Origin: Adiantum capillus-veneris
Lineage: Eukaryota > Streptophyta > Polypodiopsida > Polypodiales > Pteridaceae
Direction: 5' to 3'
Assembly: GCA_014529385.2 (NCBI GenBank)
Contig: CM043959.1
Span: 14,073,809-14,137,808 of the forward strand
DNA: 64,000 nt
Shown here: piece by piece, positions 38,854 to 49,360 of the stretch
Layout: each line of letters begins with the position of its first letter
Position numbering within the stretch: position 1 is the first letter of the stretch
The notes under the pieces: model-generated
What the model saw: the letters and a program-made list of their open reading frames with translations, nothing else
Database searches by the model: none
What the model was told of the DNA's origin: nothing
Program-made: the position numbers and the translations under genes

Positions 38854-39260
38854 GGAACCTAGCTTAAGGATAATATGAACCTTGTCAATGCTTACAATGC
38901 TAAACTAAAGTAAGCAAATGAAAATGCATTTTAAAATGAACAACGTTTTTGTCTTATAAGACTCATTCTCTTTCTTTTATTGTGCACAAAATTTAAGAAG
39001 TATGTATGCTTAAAATCATGTTTGTGGTGACGACGTCTCGCAAACACCAAGTAGAACTTGTCACTTTACTTTGGAAGTATGATATGAACTAAAGAGCAGA
39101 CATGCTTGCGGAAGCTAAGTCTCTCGAGCACCAAACGGATTAGTCATCCATTCTGGAATGATGTCGTAGGGTAAAAAGGGATCCTCTACCCGCTAAGAAA
39201 CATGGACTAATGACTAGGCTTTATCTTCTCTACCTCATAGTCGAGGACGACTATGATTTC

Positions 39261-39270
39261 AAGAGAGAGG
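39261..39270 (+). other. Polypurine tract of gypsy A2
   Basis: AAGAGAGAGG, three bases before the 3' LTR start TGTCATAAAA. Confidence 0.85.
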
Positions 39271-39273
39271 TAA

Positions 39274-39940
39274 TGTCATAAAATATAATCTCTAACTTTA
39301 CCAAATGATTTTCTCATATTAAACTGATCACTTAATATGGGAAGATAAAAGGAAAACAAGAGTTAGTATATATATATGTGCTTCTACACCTATCTCAACA
39401 GGGGACCGAAAGGAGAAATGGTTGCATCTCAATAGGGGTCCAAAAAGAGACGGTCTACCAAAGAGCAATGTGCAATAAGTGCTTCTAGATTTACCTCAGC
39501 AAGGGACCAAGAGGAGAGATGGTTACATATCAAAAGGGGTCCAAATGGAGGTAGTCTATCAAAGAGCAACATGCATCTAATGGAGCTTAAAAGACCTTAG
39601 GATTAGCTTCATTAAAGACCTCCAAAAGTTAGTGTTAAAAAGTCCTTTGACCTTATGCAAGCTAGGGCTAACTTCGAGGTGTGAATCGTACCCAAGCATG
39701 AGGTGCTAAGATGCTTAAAGTGATTCTGGGAACCTTGCCCAAAGCTTGAGGTGATTTTTATGCTTAAATCACTAAGGTTTTTGAAATGTTAAATTCAAAG
39801 ATAAATTCTCAAGAGACATGAACGTCCATGTTTGATTGACTAAGGCTTGAAGTATTCAATTCAAAACAAATGACTTAAGAAGCATAAAAGACACATGCTT
39901 GCTTGATTGACTAAGTCCTTGAAGTACTCAATTCAACACA
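39274..39940 (+). repeat. 3' LTR of gypsy A2, truncated
   Basis: Matches the 5' LTR up to about 39897. It then repeats its own segment (CTTGATTGACTAAG...GAAGTA.TCAATTCAA) and breaks off into BAHD coding sequence. About 1 kb of the LTR is missing here. Confidence 0.85.
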
Positions 39941-40295
39941 TTGGATGAAACTCTTATGAGAACTTTCTATAGAGCGGTTGAGGTGCTACCTGTCAACAAA
40001 ATTTTCGAGGGAAAGGAATTTAGCATGGTCCAGCTTCAGTTGTCTAGCTCCCCTCGCTTCCTTGTGTACGACGTGGACTTTGGGTGGGGCCCTCCGTTGT
40101 CTGTTCAGTGCCCTCGAATTTGGGGTGATGGTGAGATGATGTGGTTCCCTGGTCGAGAGGGGAGGAAGCATAGATATTTCTTTGGCTCTTACAAAATCTG
40201 CTATGGAAAGGCTGGAGCAAGATGAAAGCTTTCTATCTCTAAGATTGATGTCTGTTTTGAAACTAGTTGCTCTTTCTATCACCCGAGTGTGGTAG
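39939..40295 (+). pseudogene. BAHD acyltransferase C-terminal fragment
   Basis: Seen: SSPRFLVYDVDFGWGPPLSV with the DFGWG motif at 40076-40090, then GDGEMMWFPGREG. After a frameshift near 40165 comes SIDISLALTKSAMERLEQDE, and the frame ends at a TAG at 40293-40295. Known: DFGWG and the following hydrophobic strand mark the C-terminal domain of plant BAHD (HXXXD) acyltransferases, which transfer acyl groups from CoA thioesters to alcohols or amines in specialised metabolism. The catalytic HXXXD half is absent. It abuts LTR debris on both sides, so it is a captured or rearranged fragment, not a gene. Confidence 0.85.
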
Positions 40296-40391
40296 ATTGG
40301 TTATCCCAATTCCACTTGAATAAGAGATCTCAAGTCCAACCATTGTCGGATAGATCTTTTGAGGTCTCTTGGGATTATTCCAACTAAGAAT

Positions 40392-40439
<48 letters not shown>

Positions 40440-40540
40440 GGTAGATTGGTTATCCCAGTTTCCGATTACTAGGTCTTGAGCTCAAGATTTATCAGATAGA
40501 TCTTTGAGGTCTTCTGTGATTGTTTCCTACAATGCCTAAC
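40289..40540. repeat. Tandem pair flanking a (TC)n run
   Basis: GGTAGATTGGTTATCCCA occurs at 40291 and 40440. The following 100 bases are similar in both copies (CTCAAG, ATCRGATAGATCTTT, GAGGTCT). The TC microsatellite 40396-40435 separates them. Confidence 0.75.
40396..40435 (+). repeat. (TC)20 microsatellite
   Basis: 40 bases of pure TC between the two members of the 149-bp repeat. Confidence 0.95.
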
Positions 40541-40671
40541 CTCTCACTGTTGAAAATAGGATGGTGCTCCACAGCTGTGATGCTGCATGCAATGAGAATT
40601 AATCATCTCTCTCGTCTCGGGTGTTTCCTGTTTTAAGTACAACTGAAATTTGAAAGATGCGTTCGGGAATC

Positions 40672-40759
40672 AAAGAAGAAACATTCCATAGGAGAAAGAA
40701 ATAGTTCCTCACTTATCATTACTCTTCTTGCTTAGCATAGCATAATAGCATAGTAATGA
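40672..40759 (-). repeat. Inverted fragment of the A-family LTR
   Basis: The reverse complement matches about 33521-33608 of the A2 5' LTR (CTATGCTAAGCAAGAAGAGT...GGAACTATTTCTTTCTCCTA) almost without change. It joins B2 gag directly. Confidence 0.88.
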
Positions 40760-40769
40760 CCTTGTTGGA

Positions 40770-41960
40770 GAGAAGGACCTAGACTTTGTTGTATTTGCCG
40801 TAATCCCTTAATATAGTAGCAATCCTTGTCTTCATGCCTAGACTTTTTGCAGAAATGGCAATAAGCACGAAGGGAATGGTCTTGTGGAGGGTGTCCTGGA
40901 GAGCGACATGAGCTGCACCATACCATAGCCTTAGTCTCCTGCTGAGACCTAAGCTCTTCTAGCTCTCTCTTGATTTGATCCAAAGCATCGTGATGTGGGG
41001 GCTTCTCTTGTCTAAGAGAGTTTGATTTCTCCTCTTGAAGAGCGCGTTGTAGTTTTAGGGCTTCAAGTTCCCTATGTAAAGAAGTCAAAGGGTCAGATGG
41101 ACTCTCCAAGAGTACAGAGACAGTCTCTACTTGAGAAGAGTCGGTAAACAACTTCCTTCCCCCTCTATACTAGTAGCAGCGGCAACAAACTCCTCCAAGG
41201 TGGCATCAGGTCGGAGATTCTCTCTCAGTTTTTGTTGAGAAGTCTTTGGAAGAGCCTTCTCTACCCATTTCTTGAACATGAACTCACCTGGTGGTTGAGG
41301 AAGGTTGGCGACCAGAGACTTTGTTCGGGTCATGAGTTCTGCAAAAGTCTCTTTGGGCTGAAGCTTCAGGTTGGCCAACTCATCCAGAACCCTTTCTTGG
41401 AAATCCCCTGGTCTGAAAGCTTCACAAAACTATTTTCTTAAAGCTTCCCAAGTTGAAAAGTGATTCTCTGCAAATTGACTGTACCACTTGTCTGCTAAAC
41501 CATCCAATGTTGATGGAAACAACACCAAATAAGCATCTTCTCTTTAAAGACCACGACCTCTACAAAGAGGTACAAACCTCCTTGCATGGCCGTCTGCATC
41601 TTCTAAGGAGAGTCCCTTGAAAGTAGGAAACTTGATGTTTACCTTGGCCAAAACGCTGGTCAAAGCCTCCATGGCCGCTTGCTCAAGAGCCCGTTGCTCA
41701 ATAGCTTGCTGTTGACAAAATGGGAGAGAGCTTTATTGGGAAAGGTGACCTAGAAGATGTAGAACTGGATGGAGGAATGGATGCTGCCGTAGGTGGAGGT
41801 ATGGGTGATGAGGTTGGTGGACTTCTACTAGGTACCAAGGGTTGACGTCTTCTGTTGTTGTGCTTCAGAGGACTCAATAGTGCGCTTTGACGCTCTAATG
41901 ACCGCCTTGTATGTGTCATGCAGTGACCACAAACCCAACCAAGCTTTGGGCAAGAAGACT
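40770..41960 (-). pseudogene. Gypsy B2 gag
   Basis: Capsid-like part (GEFMFKKWVEKALPKTSQQK), coiled segment (LHRELEALKLQRALQEEKSN) and two knuckles CSSCRSPGHPPQDHS (the last Cys of the first knuckle is lost to Ser) and CHFCKKSRHEDKDC. Frameshifts near 41140 and 41550. Truncated after GLRQIQQSLGPSL. Confidence 0.85.
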
Positions 41961-41999
41961 TTTAACTGGCTGAACACAGGTCTAGACTCTACTAGACTA

Positions 42000-42160
42000 G
42001 GGCAAGTGACTAGACTACCTGACTGGACCAGGGACGAGGAAGGACTAGACCAGGGACGAGGAAGGACTAGACCAAGACGAGAGCTTGGTTGGACCAGGCG
42101 AGAGAGGACCAGACCAGCAGGGCGAGAGACTAGGTCAGCTAGAGTAAGCTGTCTAGGGTG
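42000..42160 (-). repeat. Leader minisatellite of gypsy B2
   Basis: GGGACGAGGAAGGACTAGAC repeated exactly twice plus related units. Counterpart of 23580-23770. Confidence 0.75.
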
Positions 42161-42869
42161 AAACTGGACCAGACTAGCAGGCTGCACTGGCCAAGAGAAG
42201 TAGGCGAGGCTAGGTAAAACCCAACAACTCTTCAATTTGTACCTCAACAGAGAGAGAGACTTCAGTTGAGGTCCCACCGGGCATGCCAAAAATGAGAGCA
42301 CCTGTAGCGCGGATAGTGTGTCGTGCTCTCTACAATGGGTGCTCCTCAGTGCAATGTGTGTGACATCTCACACAAAACAGAATGAAAACAAAGGAAACAA
42401 TAGATAACAACTGACCAACACAGAGACACAGCAGACCCGAACATATGGACTCGACTATCTTAAAGAACCGATACAGACTTTGGCGTGGGAAGCACACTCG
42501 GCTCCGGCCCAGAACTCACAGGTACAATGGGGGTGTCAAGGCTCAGATGTGCAGGGATAGTGTTGACGTGCTATGTGTATAGACTCGCTACTCTAAACGA
42601 CGACGCTGGACCATATATGAAGAAGATGATAATCCTAACCCAACAGCTACTACTCACATGTACAATCATAAAGAGCCACTAATGGCTCATAAATGTCAGC
42701 CATCTCAGTCTATCCCCAAACTGAGTGGTGGTGGTGGACTGGCCACAATGTCCACTAGACCACCGTCTGTATCCCTGCCACATGTCACTGCCCAGCCCAG
42801 AGAGTCCATCCAGTGTGAACTAGACTAGACCAACTGTACTAGTTGTGTGTCCTAAGAAAGTGACACTGT

Positions 42870-43735
42870 AGACACAGACAGGTTTTGTCAAGGAGCATAG
42901 TATCCTTGACAACATCTTTACATTTTGGGAGCCTTCTGCCCTCGCGCGCCTCCATGGTGAGAATCTGGTGATACTTCTTCTCGATTTTGAGAAGGCCTAT
43001 GATAGAGTTGACTGGGACTTTTTGGAGGGCACTTTACGCAAGATGGGCTTCTCAGATGCCTAGATCAGAGGTGTGTCAGCTCTTTAGAGACGTGCACACA
43101 GTCAGGTACTTTTGTCAGGAGGTAGAGGAGATCGTTTCATGCTCATACATTCGGTCAGACAAGGCTGCCCTCTTGCCCCCTTCCTCTTTCTGTTCTATGC
43201 TGAGGTGATGAGCAGGTTTTTGGTTTCACAGCAGGTTGGTTGGTCTTCGAGGCTTAGCGCTACCTATTCGGGGAGATAAGCTACTGGATGTTGAGTTTGC
43301 TAACGACTCAGCATTGTACTTGGAGGGCCAGGAGGCCAAACTTCACAGGTGTGAGTAGGCTCTTGAGATCTTTTGTTGTGCATCGGGCGCATTGATCAAT
43401 TGAAGAAAGACACTGGCTTTCTCGGTTGGTAGTGCTCCTACTCTTAATTGGTTGCCAGGTGAGGGTTTCAGATGGATTCCCTCAGGGACTGCAGTTCAAT
43501 ACTTGGGCTGTGAGGTTGGCTTGGACTTGTCTCCTGAGCAGCAGATTGCTCCCCTCCTCCTGTCCATCACGAGGAAAATGTTACATTGGAGCTCCGTACG
43601 AGTTTCTCTGGCAGGCAGAGTTGTAGTGACCAACCAAGGTGTTGTTGGCTACTATGTGGTACGTCACTTCTTGTTGGATCTTCTCGAGTTCGTGCATCAG
43701 ACAGGTAGAGAGGTTGATTAGGAACTTCCTTTGGT
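42870..43735 (+). pseudogene. LINE-1 reverse transcriptase
   Basis: Blocks: LLLDFEKAYDRVDWDFLEGT (first Asp of the palm), SVRQGCPLAPFLFLFYAE, and FANDSALYLEG where the usual YADD/FADD box reads FAND, so a catalytic Asp is replaced by Asn. Several frameshifts and stops between 43060 and 43400. Then FRWIPSGTAVQYLGCEVGLD (thumb side). Confidence 0.87.
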
Positions 43736-44099
43736 CAGGGCGTGACATTCAGATAGCCTGGGCCAAAGTGGCCTGACAGGTCATCACTCTTCCTTGTTCT
43801 TAGGGAGGGTTGGGGATCATAAACCTAGCACAACAGGTGAGAGGATTACTTCCAGGGGAGGAGCCCTGGAAGGAGTTTTTGCTTCAGCGACTTAGAGCTA
43901 GAGTGCCTCAGGCTGGAGGCCCCTGGCGACCTTCGACCAGATGGATTTTCACAGAGATGCGCAGAGTTGGCCTGAGCAGAAGACTCGAGGACCGTTTTGC
44001 TGTGAGTCTGCTCGCTCCTGGGAGCAGCTGCAGAGAGGCCTAGAGCAGCATTAGCCTACTTGCACATAGGAGTGCCTGAGATAGCCCCTTGTTTGGAAC

Positions 44100-45422
44100 C
44101 CCATGGTTAGCACTCAAAAAGGCCACTTGGTTGGTAGTAGGCCTCATGTTTCTTGGGGTCCCATGATAGAGGGTCCAGCACGCACTCTAGGTGACTGGCT
44201 ACAATTTTTAGGCTTGTCAGAGGAGCTTCGGAGCATCCAGCTACAGGGCATGAGAGGGGTGCAAAGCATGTGTCAGGACATCACAGAGGCAGTACCAGTT
44301 GAGTGGCTCACGTCTTTGGAGTCAGCAGCGCCCATACGGATGGGGGCCTTCACGCGAGTCGAGGTTCTCATCGCAGTTCGGGCTTGTTCAGAGACTATAC
44401 CCTCCCTGTTTTTTGAGCTACAGGGTGAGGGTCGTCTACACTGAGTCTCAGTAGAGGATCCATAGGTGGCAGAGTGCTGTTTTCAGAGGATTCGAGTTGT
44501 GGGCATCTGTGGGAGGACTTGTGTTATAGATCCTGATCCAACAGCTCTTGAGACTGGCCACTGGAGGCTGTGGGCTTGGGAGAGCTGTCCACTGGCACGA
44601 GTGCAGTGGGATCCTGGAGAGTGGTTTTGGAGGGACCCTTTCTCCTCAGCCAACCATCCCGGTGTCCCTTTTGTTCAGTACACTATTCGATTGGGACGTC
44701 ACGTACTGGAAGCACGGAGAGAGGCTCGTCCTGCTGTTGCATCTCATTGGCAAGAGGAGGGTCTCATAGCTGAGTTCTTGTCAGCTTTCTGGGCGAGGTT
44801 GTGGGACTCCAGAGAGCCGCGGCGAGTCACTTTGTTCCAGTGGCTGGTTGCACATCGAGCTACAGCAGTTGGGAGCTGGCTGGTACATAGTGGTATTTCG
44901 GCAGCATGTGCAGCTTGTGACCATCCTGTGGACAGTCAACGCCATTGTCTTTGGGATTGTCTGTTGGCACAACAGGTTTGGCTTCGTGTCCTTCGGCTGA
45001 TGCCAGCTCTTTCCACGGCACGACAGTACACTTGGAAGGCAGTTGCTTGGTCCACTCTCAGGGGCCCGGCACTTCAGTTTGAGCTATCTTCCACCAACAG
45101 GATGATAGTGATGCAGGGGGGTCAACCTACACTCCAGCCTGCTAGAGAGCTTACTCCACAGGAGTGGTGCAATGAGAGAGAGGAGTGTTGGGAGCTCATC
45201 TACGGCCTGACACTCTGGTTCATCTGGCGGGCTCGCTGCTTCCGCATCTTTGAGGCTCGCCTTGTACCACCAGCAGAGACTGTTCGAGATCTGTGGCTAG
45301 AGCTGATCCATACTCTCAGAAGACAGTTTGAGAGACTCCAGGGAAGCTCCGACCGCATGCGGGAGCGTAGAGAGGCTTTCCTTCGACTCTGGCGTCCTGG
45401 GCCTTTCTTCACCATGGTCTAG
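44100..45422 (+). pseudogene. LINE-1 ORF2 C-terminal region with zinc-binding domain
   Basis: The 318-codon open frame 44466-45422 holds WLVAHRATAVGSWLVHSGIS followed by CAACDHPVDSQRHCLWDC, a zf-RVT-type zinc cluster typical of plant LINE ORF2 ends. It then reads LTLWFIWRARCFRIF and LWLELIHTL. It ends at TAG 45420-45422. The upstream frame (44103-44444) has a stop before it. The segment at 44130-44150 is the empty paralogue of the MITE copy 2 target. Confidence 0.85.
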
Positions 45423-45625
45423 GGTGTGTTGAGATGGCACTACCGTCCACTTATGTGGCTTTTCCCTCCTCCCATCTCTTGATTTAGCCTCATTGTACAT
45501 ATGTTGTTTTTTCATTGGGAGAGTCTCCCCCCTATGATCGTTGTAGCCCTCTCTAGTAGAGGTGGTTGTTGCCCTATGGGCAGTTTCATTAACTAATAGA
45601 AGGATCTTTTTCTCGGAAAAAAAAA

Positions 45626-47025
45626 GGAAACAATTCTGTGAAGCTTTCACACCAGGTGACTTTCAAGAGGAGATTTTAGATGAGTTGGTAAACTCAGTGC
45701 TCCAACCTGATGAGACTTTTGCGGAAGTCATAACAAGGACGAACTCTCTGGTTGCCAAGTTTCTCTAGCAACGAGAAGAGTTCATGGTCAAGAAGTGGGT
45801 GGAGAAGTCTCTCCTCAAGACTTCTCAAGAAAAGTTTGCTATTGCCACTACTAGGATAGAGGGGGCAAGGAAGCTATTCAAAGACCCCCTGTCAAGTAGA
45901 GACCGCCTCAGTTCTCATGGAAAGTCCCTCTGATCCCTAGGTTTCTTTACGCAGGGAACTAGAAGCACTAAAATCACAACGAGCTCTTCAAGAGGAGATC
46001 TCCTTCTCTCTTCGTCAAGAGAAGTCTCCACATCAGGAAGATTTAGATCAGATCAAGAGAGAGCTAGTAAAGCTCAGGGGCTCAATTAGGCCTGTGATCT
46101 GGTGTAGCTCATGTTGCTCTCTAGGGCATCCTCCACATAAATGTCTGCTTCGGGCTCCTCCTTGCCAGAAGGGTCTCCTCCTTGCCGCGACATTTCCCAG
46201 ATGCCAAGGATCACTACAAGGACTGTCAAGAGTAGCACGCCTCAACATCTTCGAGACTGAGTCAAAGCCAACCGAATTCACATTTCCAAAATTAGTCTGA
46301 TCACTGTTAGTACCACCCCTCAGCCGCTGCCTTCTGTGGTTTCTCCTCAAGACGAGTTCCAACTGGTAGAGGAGCCCATTGGTGTCCTCACTCGGGCACA
46401 GACAGGTCCAACTCTTCCCTCAACATATACACCTCTCCCAGCAGCTGACAAGCCATTGACTTGTGCCAAAGGCGGATCTACTTTTCTGCTCTCTGATATC
46501 GATGGGGCCTTCTTAGAAGCAGTAGTTGACTTCCAGCAGATCAAGGATCCAGATAGGACACTAACCCAAAGAGACAAACCTACAACAAAAACTATCCTGA
46601 AGAATACCTTTCAACAAGTGTCCCTCTATGACATGCTTCGGCTAGATGCATGTTTTCAAAGTGACACCCTTGCACTTATTCAGTTGCTTACTTAGGAGTA
46701 GGTCCTAGTGGCGGACACCTCCCAGTGCAACCATCTCAGTAACATACAATCTCCTACTCTTCTGCTCCCCTCACTGATTATAGAAGCCCTTGTCTCACTA
46801 TGTCCATCTTGGAGCGGCAATTCTCAAGTGTGATAGTGGATGGTGGATCTGGCATCAACGAGATCCCTGAATTCACCCTCTTGGCATTAGGTCTGTAGCA
46901 TATTTGTCCCGTCCCCTTCACAGTTACTTTGGCCAACCAAAGGACAATCTACCCATTGAGCATAGTGGACAAGGTGCCTCTGTAGGTACAAGACTTCACC
47001 TTCAGTTTGGATAGTGCCACTGTAT
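45626..47025 (+). mobile_element. Ty3/gypsy family B, copy B3 (gag and protease part)
   Basis: Begins in mid-gag right after the LINE-1 tail (CAATTCTGTGAAGCTTTCAC), so its left part is missing. It runs through the knuckle region and the linker VEEPIGVLTRAQ to the protease, VDGGSGINEIPEFTL (about 46830-46885), ending at about 47025. Stops at 45767 and elsewhere. It faces B2 head to head. Confidence 0.85.
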
Positions 47026-47400
47026 AAAAAATAAACAAGTAAAAGGCCGCCCATGCTCTAAAACCTGAAAATTACTCAATAAGTGAGTAATATCAAGGGA
47101 AATTGCATGGGGAATTTACCCATTTAGGGCGGTTAAGCCTCATGGGCTGCTCAACTCCCTGTTTCCCCTAAAGCAAAGAAGCAAAGAGTAGAGCAGGAGG
47201 GATATAGAACATTGCCGCCCTTAGCAGGATCTCGGAGGTGAATGTTCTTTTGTTCACTAAAATCTCAAACGATTTCTATCTTTCTCTCAAAGGGTGTTGC
47301 CAAACAGAACCTCACTTTGGTGAGACTTGGTGACGAGTTCAAGAGGGATTACATAGCCCGGAGAGCAATGGCGGTCCGAATGCCCATCAATCGACTACGG
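47026..47400. other. Unassigned stretch between gypsy B3 and C
   Basis: No motif recognised. It lies between two pol fragments and might be the leader or LTR of either. Confidence 0.35.
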
Positions 47401-48334
47401 AGAGAAAAGTAACGGAAAAGTATTCAAATCGTGGTAGATTACTTGTTAAGCAAGGCAAATTGTGTGTGTCCGCTGATGAGGATATTCGCAAATTTTTTTT
47501 TTTTGAATGTCACGATGCTCCAAGCCAGAACACCCTGTCATACACCGTACTTTCGCCTTAGTAAGCCGGTACTTCTATTGGCTGCACATGAAAGCTTTAG
47601 TCGGTAAACATGTGCCAGAATGTGCACAATGTCAACTCAATAAATATCAATGTCGACAGTGTGTTGGGACCTTACATCCTCTGCAAATTCCCGATAAGAA
47701 ATGGACTTGACTTTCTATGGATTATGTAGTTGGATTGCCCTGGACCAATCGTGGTCATGATGCCATCCGGGTCGTTGTTGATTGGCTCATGAAAATGAGA
47801 CGTTTTCTTCCTATTTGCACCACCGTAAAGAGCCATGAGTAAGCTTAGCTCTTTGTGGAGCACTTATATAAGTTGTATGGTTTGCCAGAGGAGATTGTTA
47901 GTGACTGTGATCCTAAGCTCACTAGAAATTTTGGCAAACGGTATTCAAAAAACTGCAGACACGCTTGGCGATGTCGTCCTTGGGGATCATCCTGAAATGG
48001 ATGGACAGACCAAATGCACTAATCAAACCATGGAGGATATGCAACGTGCATATGTCTCCCACCACCAATTTGATTGGGAACGTTATCTTCCACAGATTGA
48101 AATTTCTTATAATATACTAAACACTTGGCTATAGGTCATAGCCCATTTATGCTTATGTACAGTTTTGAGCCGAAACCACCAATCACTACTGGTTAAGATG
48201 CAATCCGTGGCCGATTTCTTGCAAGACATACAAGAAATTCTTGCTAAGGAAACCATAAAGACCGCCCAAGATCGGACCACCCTTTATACTAACCAACATC
48301 GACTGCCTCGTAATCTCCAGGAGGGGATGTGGGT

Positions 48335-48638
48335 GTACTAAAGATACCAAAGGATTCTAAAATGATCCGAGATGGTCAGTGCTTGAAACTATATTCGCGA
48401 TATTGTGGGCCATTCCAAATTATCAAGAAGATTAGTGATGTGTCCTACAAAATGGATCTACCCTCCTACATTACTTTCCATCCGGAGTACTAAAGGTACC
48501 AAAGGATTCTGAAATGATCCGAGCTGGTCAGTGCTTGAAATTATATTCGCGATATTGTGGGCCATTCCAAATTATCAAGAAGATTAGTGATGTCTCCTAC
48601 AAAATGGATCTACCCTCTTACATTACTATCCATCCGGT
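48335..48638 (+). repeat. Tandem duplication, 152-bp unit, in element C
   Basis: GTACTAAAG.TACCAAAGGAT starts at 48335 and 48487. The whole unit through ATTACT.TCCATCCGG repeats with few changes. Confidence 0.92.
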
Positions 48639-48676
48639 ATTCTACATAAGCCACTTGAAGGAGTGGTCGGGATAGA

Positions 48677-48770
48677 ATGAACAAGTTGTTCCTTTGGAGG
48701 ATGTCCCGAGTCTAAAGGATAGGATGAACAAGCTGTTCCTCTGGAGGAAGTCCCGAGTCTAAAGGATACC
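48677..48770 (+). repeat. Tandem duplication, 47-bp unit, in element C
   Basis: ATGAACAAG.TGTTCCT.TGGA to CCCGAGTCTAAAGGATA repeats at 48677 and 48724. Confidence 0.9.
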
Positions 48771-48944
48771 ACTCGCTACATTCTGTTGGAACCGGAATCG
48801 GTTCTTGATCAAATGGTCAAATGATCTCGAAAGGCTTTTTACCTTGAGTGTTTGATCAAGTGGAAGCATAGACCTGAGGCGAGTACTACTTGGGAATCCA
48901 TAAGATCATCAAAGCATCGTTTCCCCGGTTTTATCATCGAGGTT

Positions 48945-49235
48945 TTCTTTCTTTTCTTTTCTCAAGAAAAAGGATCCTTTCATTAATTAATAAAAACTAC
49001 CCAAAGGCTACAAACCACCTCTACGAGAAAGGGCTACATCAGGAACATGGGAAGACTCTCCAAATGAGAAAACAAAGTATGTACAATGAGGACTAGATCA
49101 CGAGATGGGAAGAGGAAAGAGCCACACTCGTGGCAGGTAGTGCCATCTAGGCACACCCTGAACCATGGTGAAGAAAGGCCCTAGGCGCTACCTTGAAGTC
49201 TCTCAAATTGACCCTTGAGTGTATGAATCAGCTCC
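48945..49235 (-). mobile_element. LINE-2, 3' end segment (left of LINE-3)
   Basis: The reverse complement matches the 3' UTR and ORF2 end of LINE-1 (AAAGGCC...TTCTTCACCATGGT, AGTGCCATCT). The T-rich left end is the poly-A tail. It continues at 55014 after LINE-3. Confidence 0.9.
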
Positions 49236-49252
49236 GGTGAATTGGTGTGCGT

Positions 49253-49360
49253 GCTGCCCTGTTCTGCGCCCTGCACCTCCTGAGCACGTTTTGCCTACCT
49301 GCGCGCTGCCCTGTTCTGCGCCCTGCAGCCCCTGCGCGCTGCCCGGTCCTGCGCAGTGCA
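49253..49360 (+). repeat. 5' UTR repeats of LINE-3
   Basis: A 23-base GC-rich unit (GCTGCCCTGTTCTGCGCCCT plus GCA) occurs at 49253 and 49305 and, with changes, at 49338. Possibly part of the internal promoter of the element. Confidence 0.7.

Larger units (their letters stand above)
32440..39940 (+). mobile_element. Ty3/gypsy family A, chromovirus copy A2
   Basis: Order seen: 5' LTR (32440-34057), initiator-Met PBS, gag with a CCHC knuckle, protease, RT with a large internal deletion, RNase H, integrase, chromodomain, polypurine tract, broken 3' LTR (39274 to about 39940). Numerous stops and frameshifts. The LTRs are long (about 1.6 kb) and the 5' one carries GA and CA microsatellites. The right-hand end is lost by rearrangement, so no target duplication can be confirmed; left flank CACAT. 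Confidence 0.92.
40760..42821 (-). mobile_element. Ty3/gypsy family B, copy B2 (LTR and gag only)
   Basis: Minus strand: LTR (about 42821 to 42293), PBS-like site, leader with minisatellite, then gag with the two knuckles. It is cut off at 40760 by the inverted A-LTR scrap. It has no MITE at the site occupied in B1 and so provides the empty site (AGCTTTCAGACCAGGGG at about 41404-41421 reversed). LTR start approximate. Confidence 0.85.
42870..45625 (+). mobile_element. LINE-1, 5'-truncated L1-type element
   Basis: Starts inside RT (TGFVKEHSILDNIFTF), continues through RT, a long connecting region and the zinc-binding tail to a 3' UTR and A9 tail (45617-45625). The left neighbour is the B2 LTR and the right neighbour is B3 gag. 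No target duplication was found, so one or both junctions are rearranged. Confidence 0.88.
47400..48935 (+). mobile_element. Ty3/gypsy element C, chromovirus 3' part
   Basis: Only integrase and chromodomain remain. Integrase zinc region (HRTFALVSRYFYWLHMKALV, CAQC), core with SMDYVVGLP (first Asp) and IVSDCDPKLTRNF (second Asp). The third catalytic residue is changed, since EMDGQTKCTNQ has Lys where Glu is expected. The chromodomain YLECLIKWKHRPEASTTWE lies at about 48835-48895. Two local tandem duplications disrupt the integrase C-terminus. Confidence 0.87.

Noticed and set aside
42870-45640. LINE-1 as a simple insertion with a target duplication
   Set aside because: The two flanks come from different parts of family B and share no direct repeat at the junctions.
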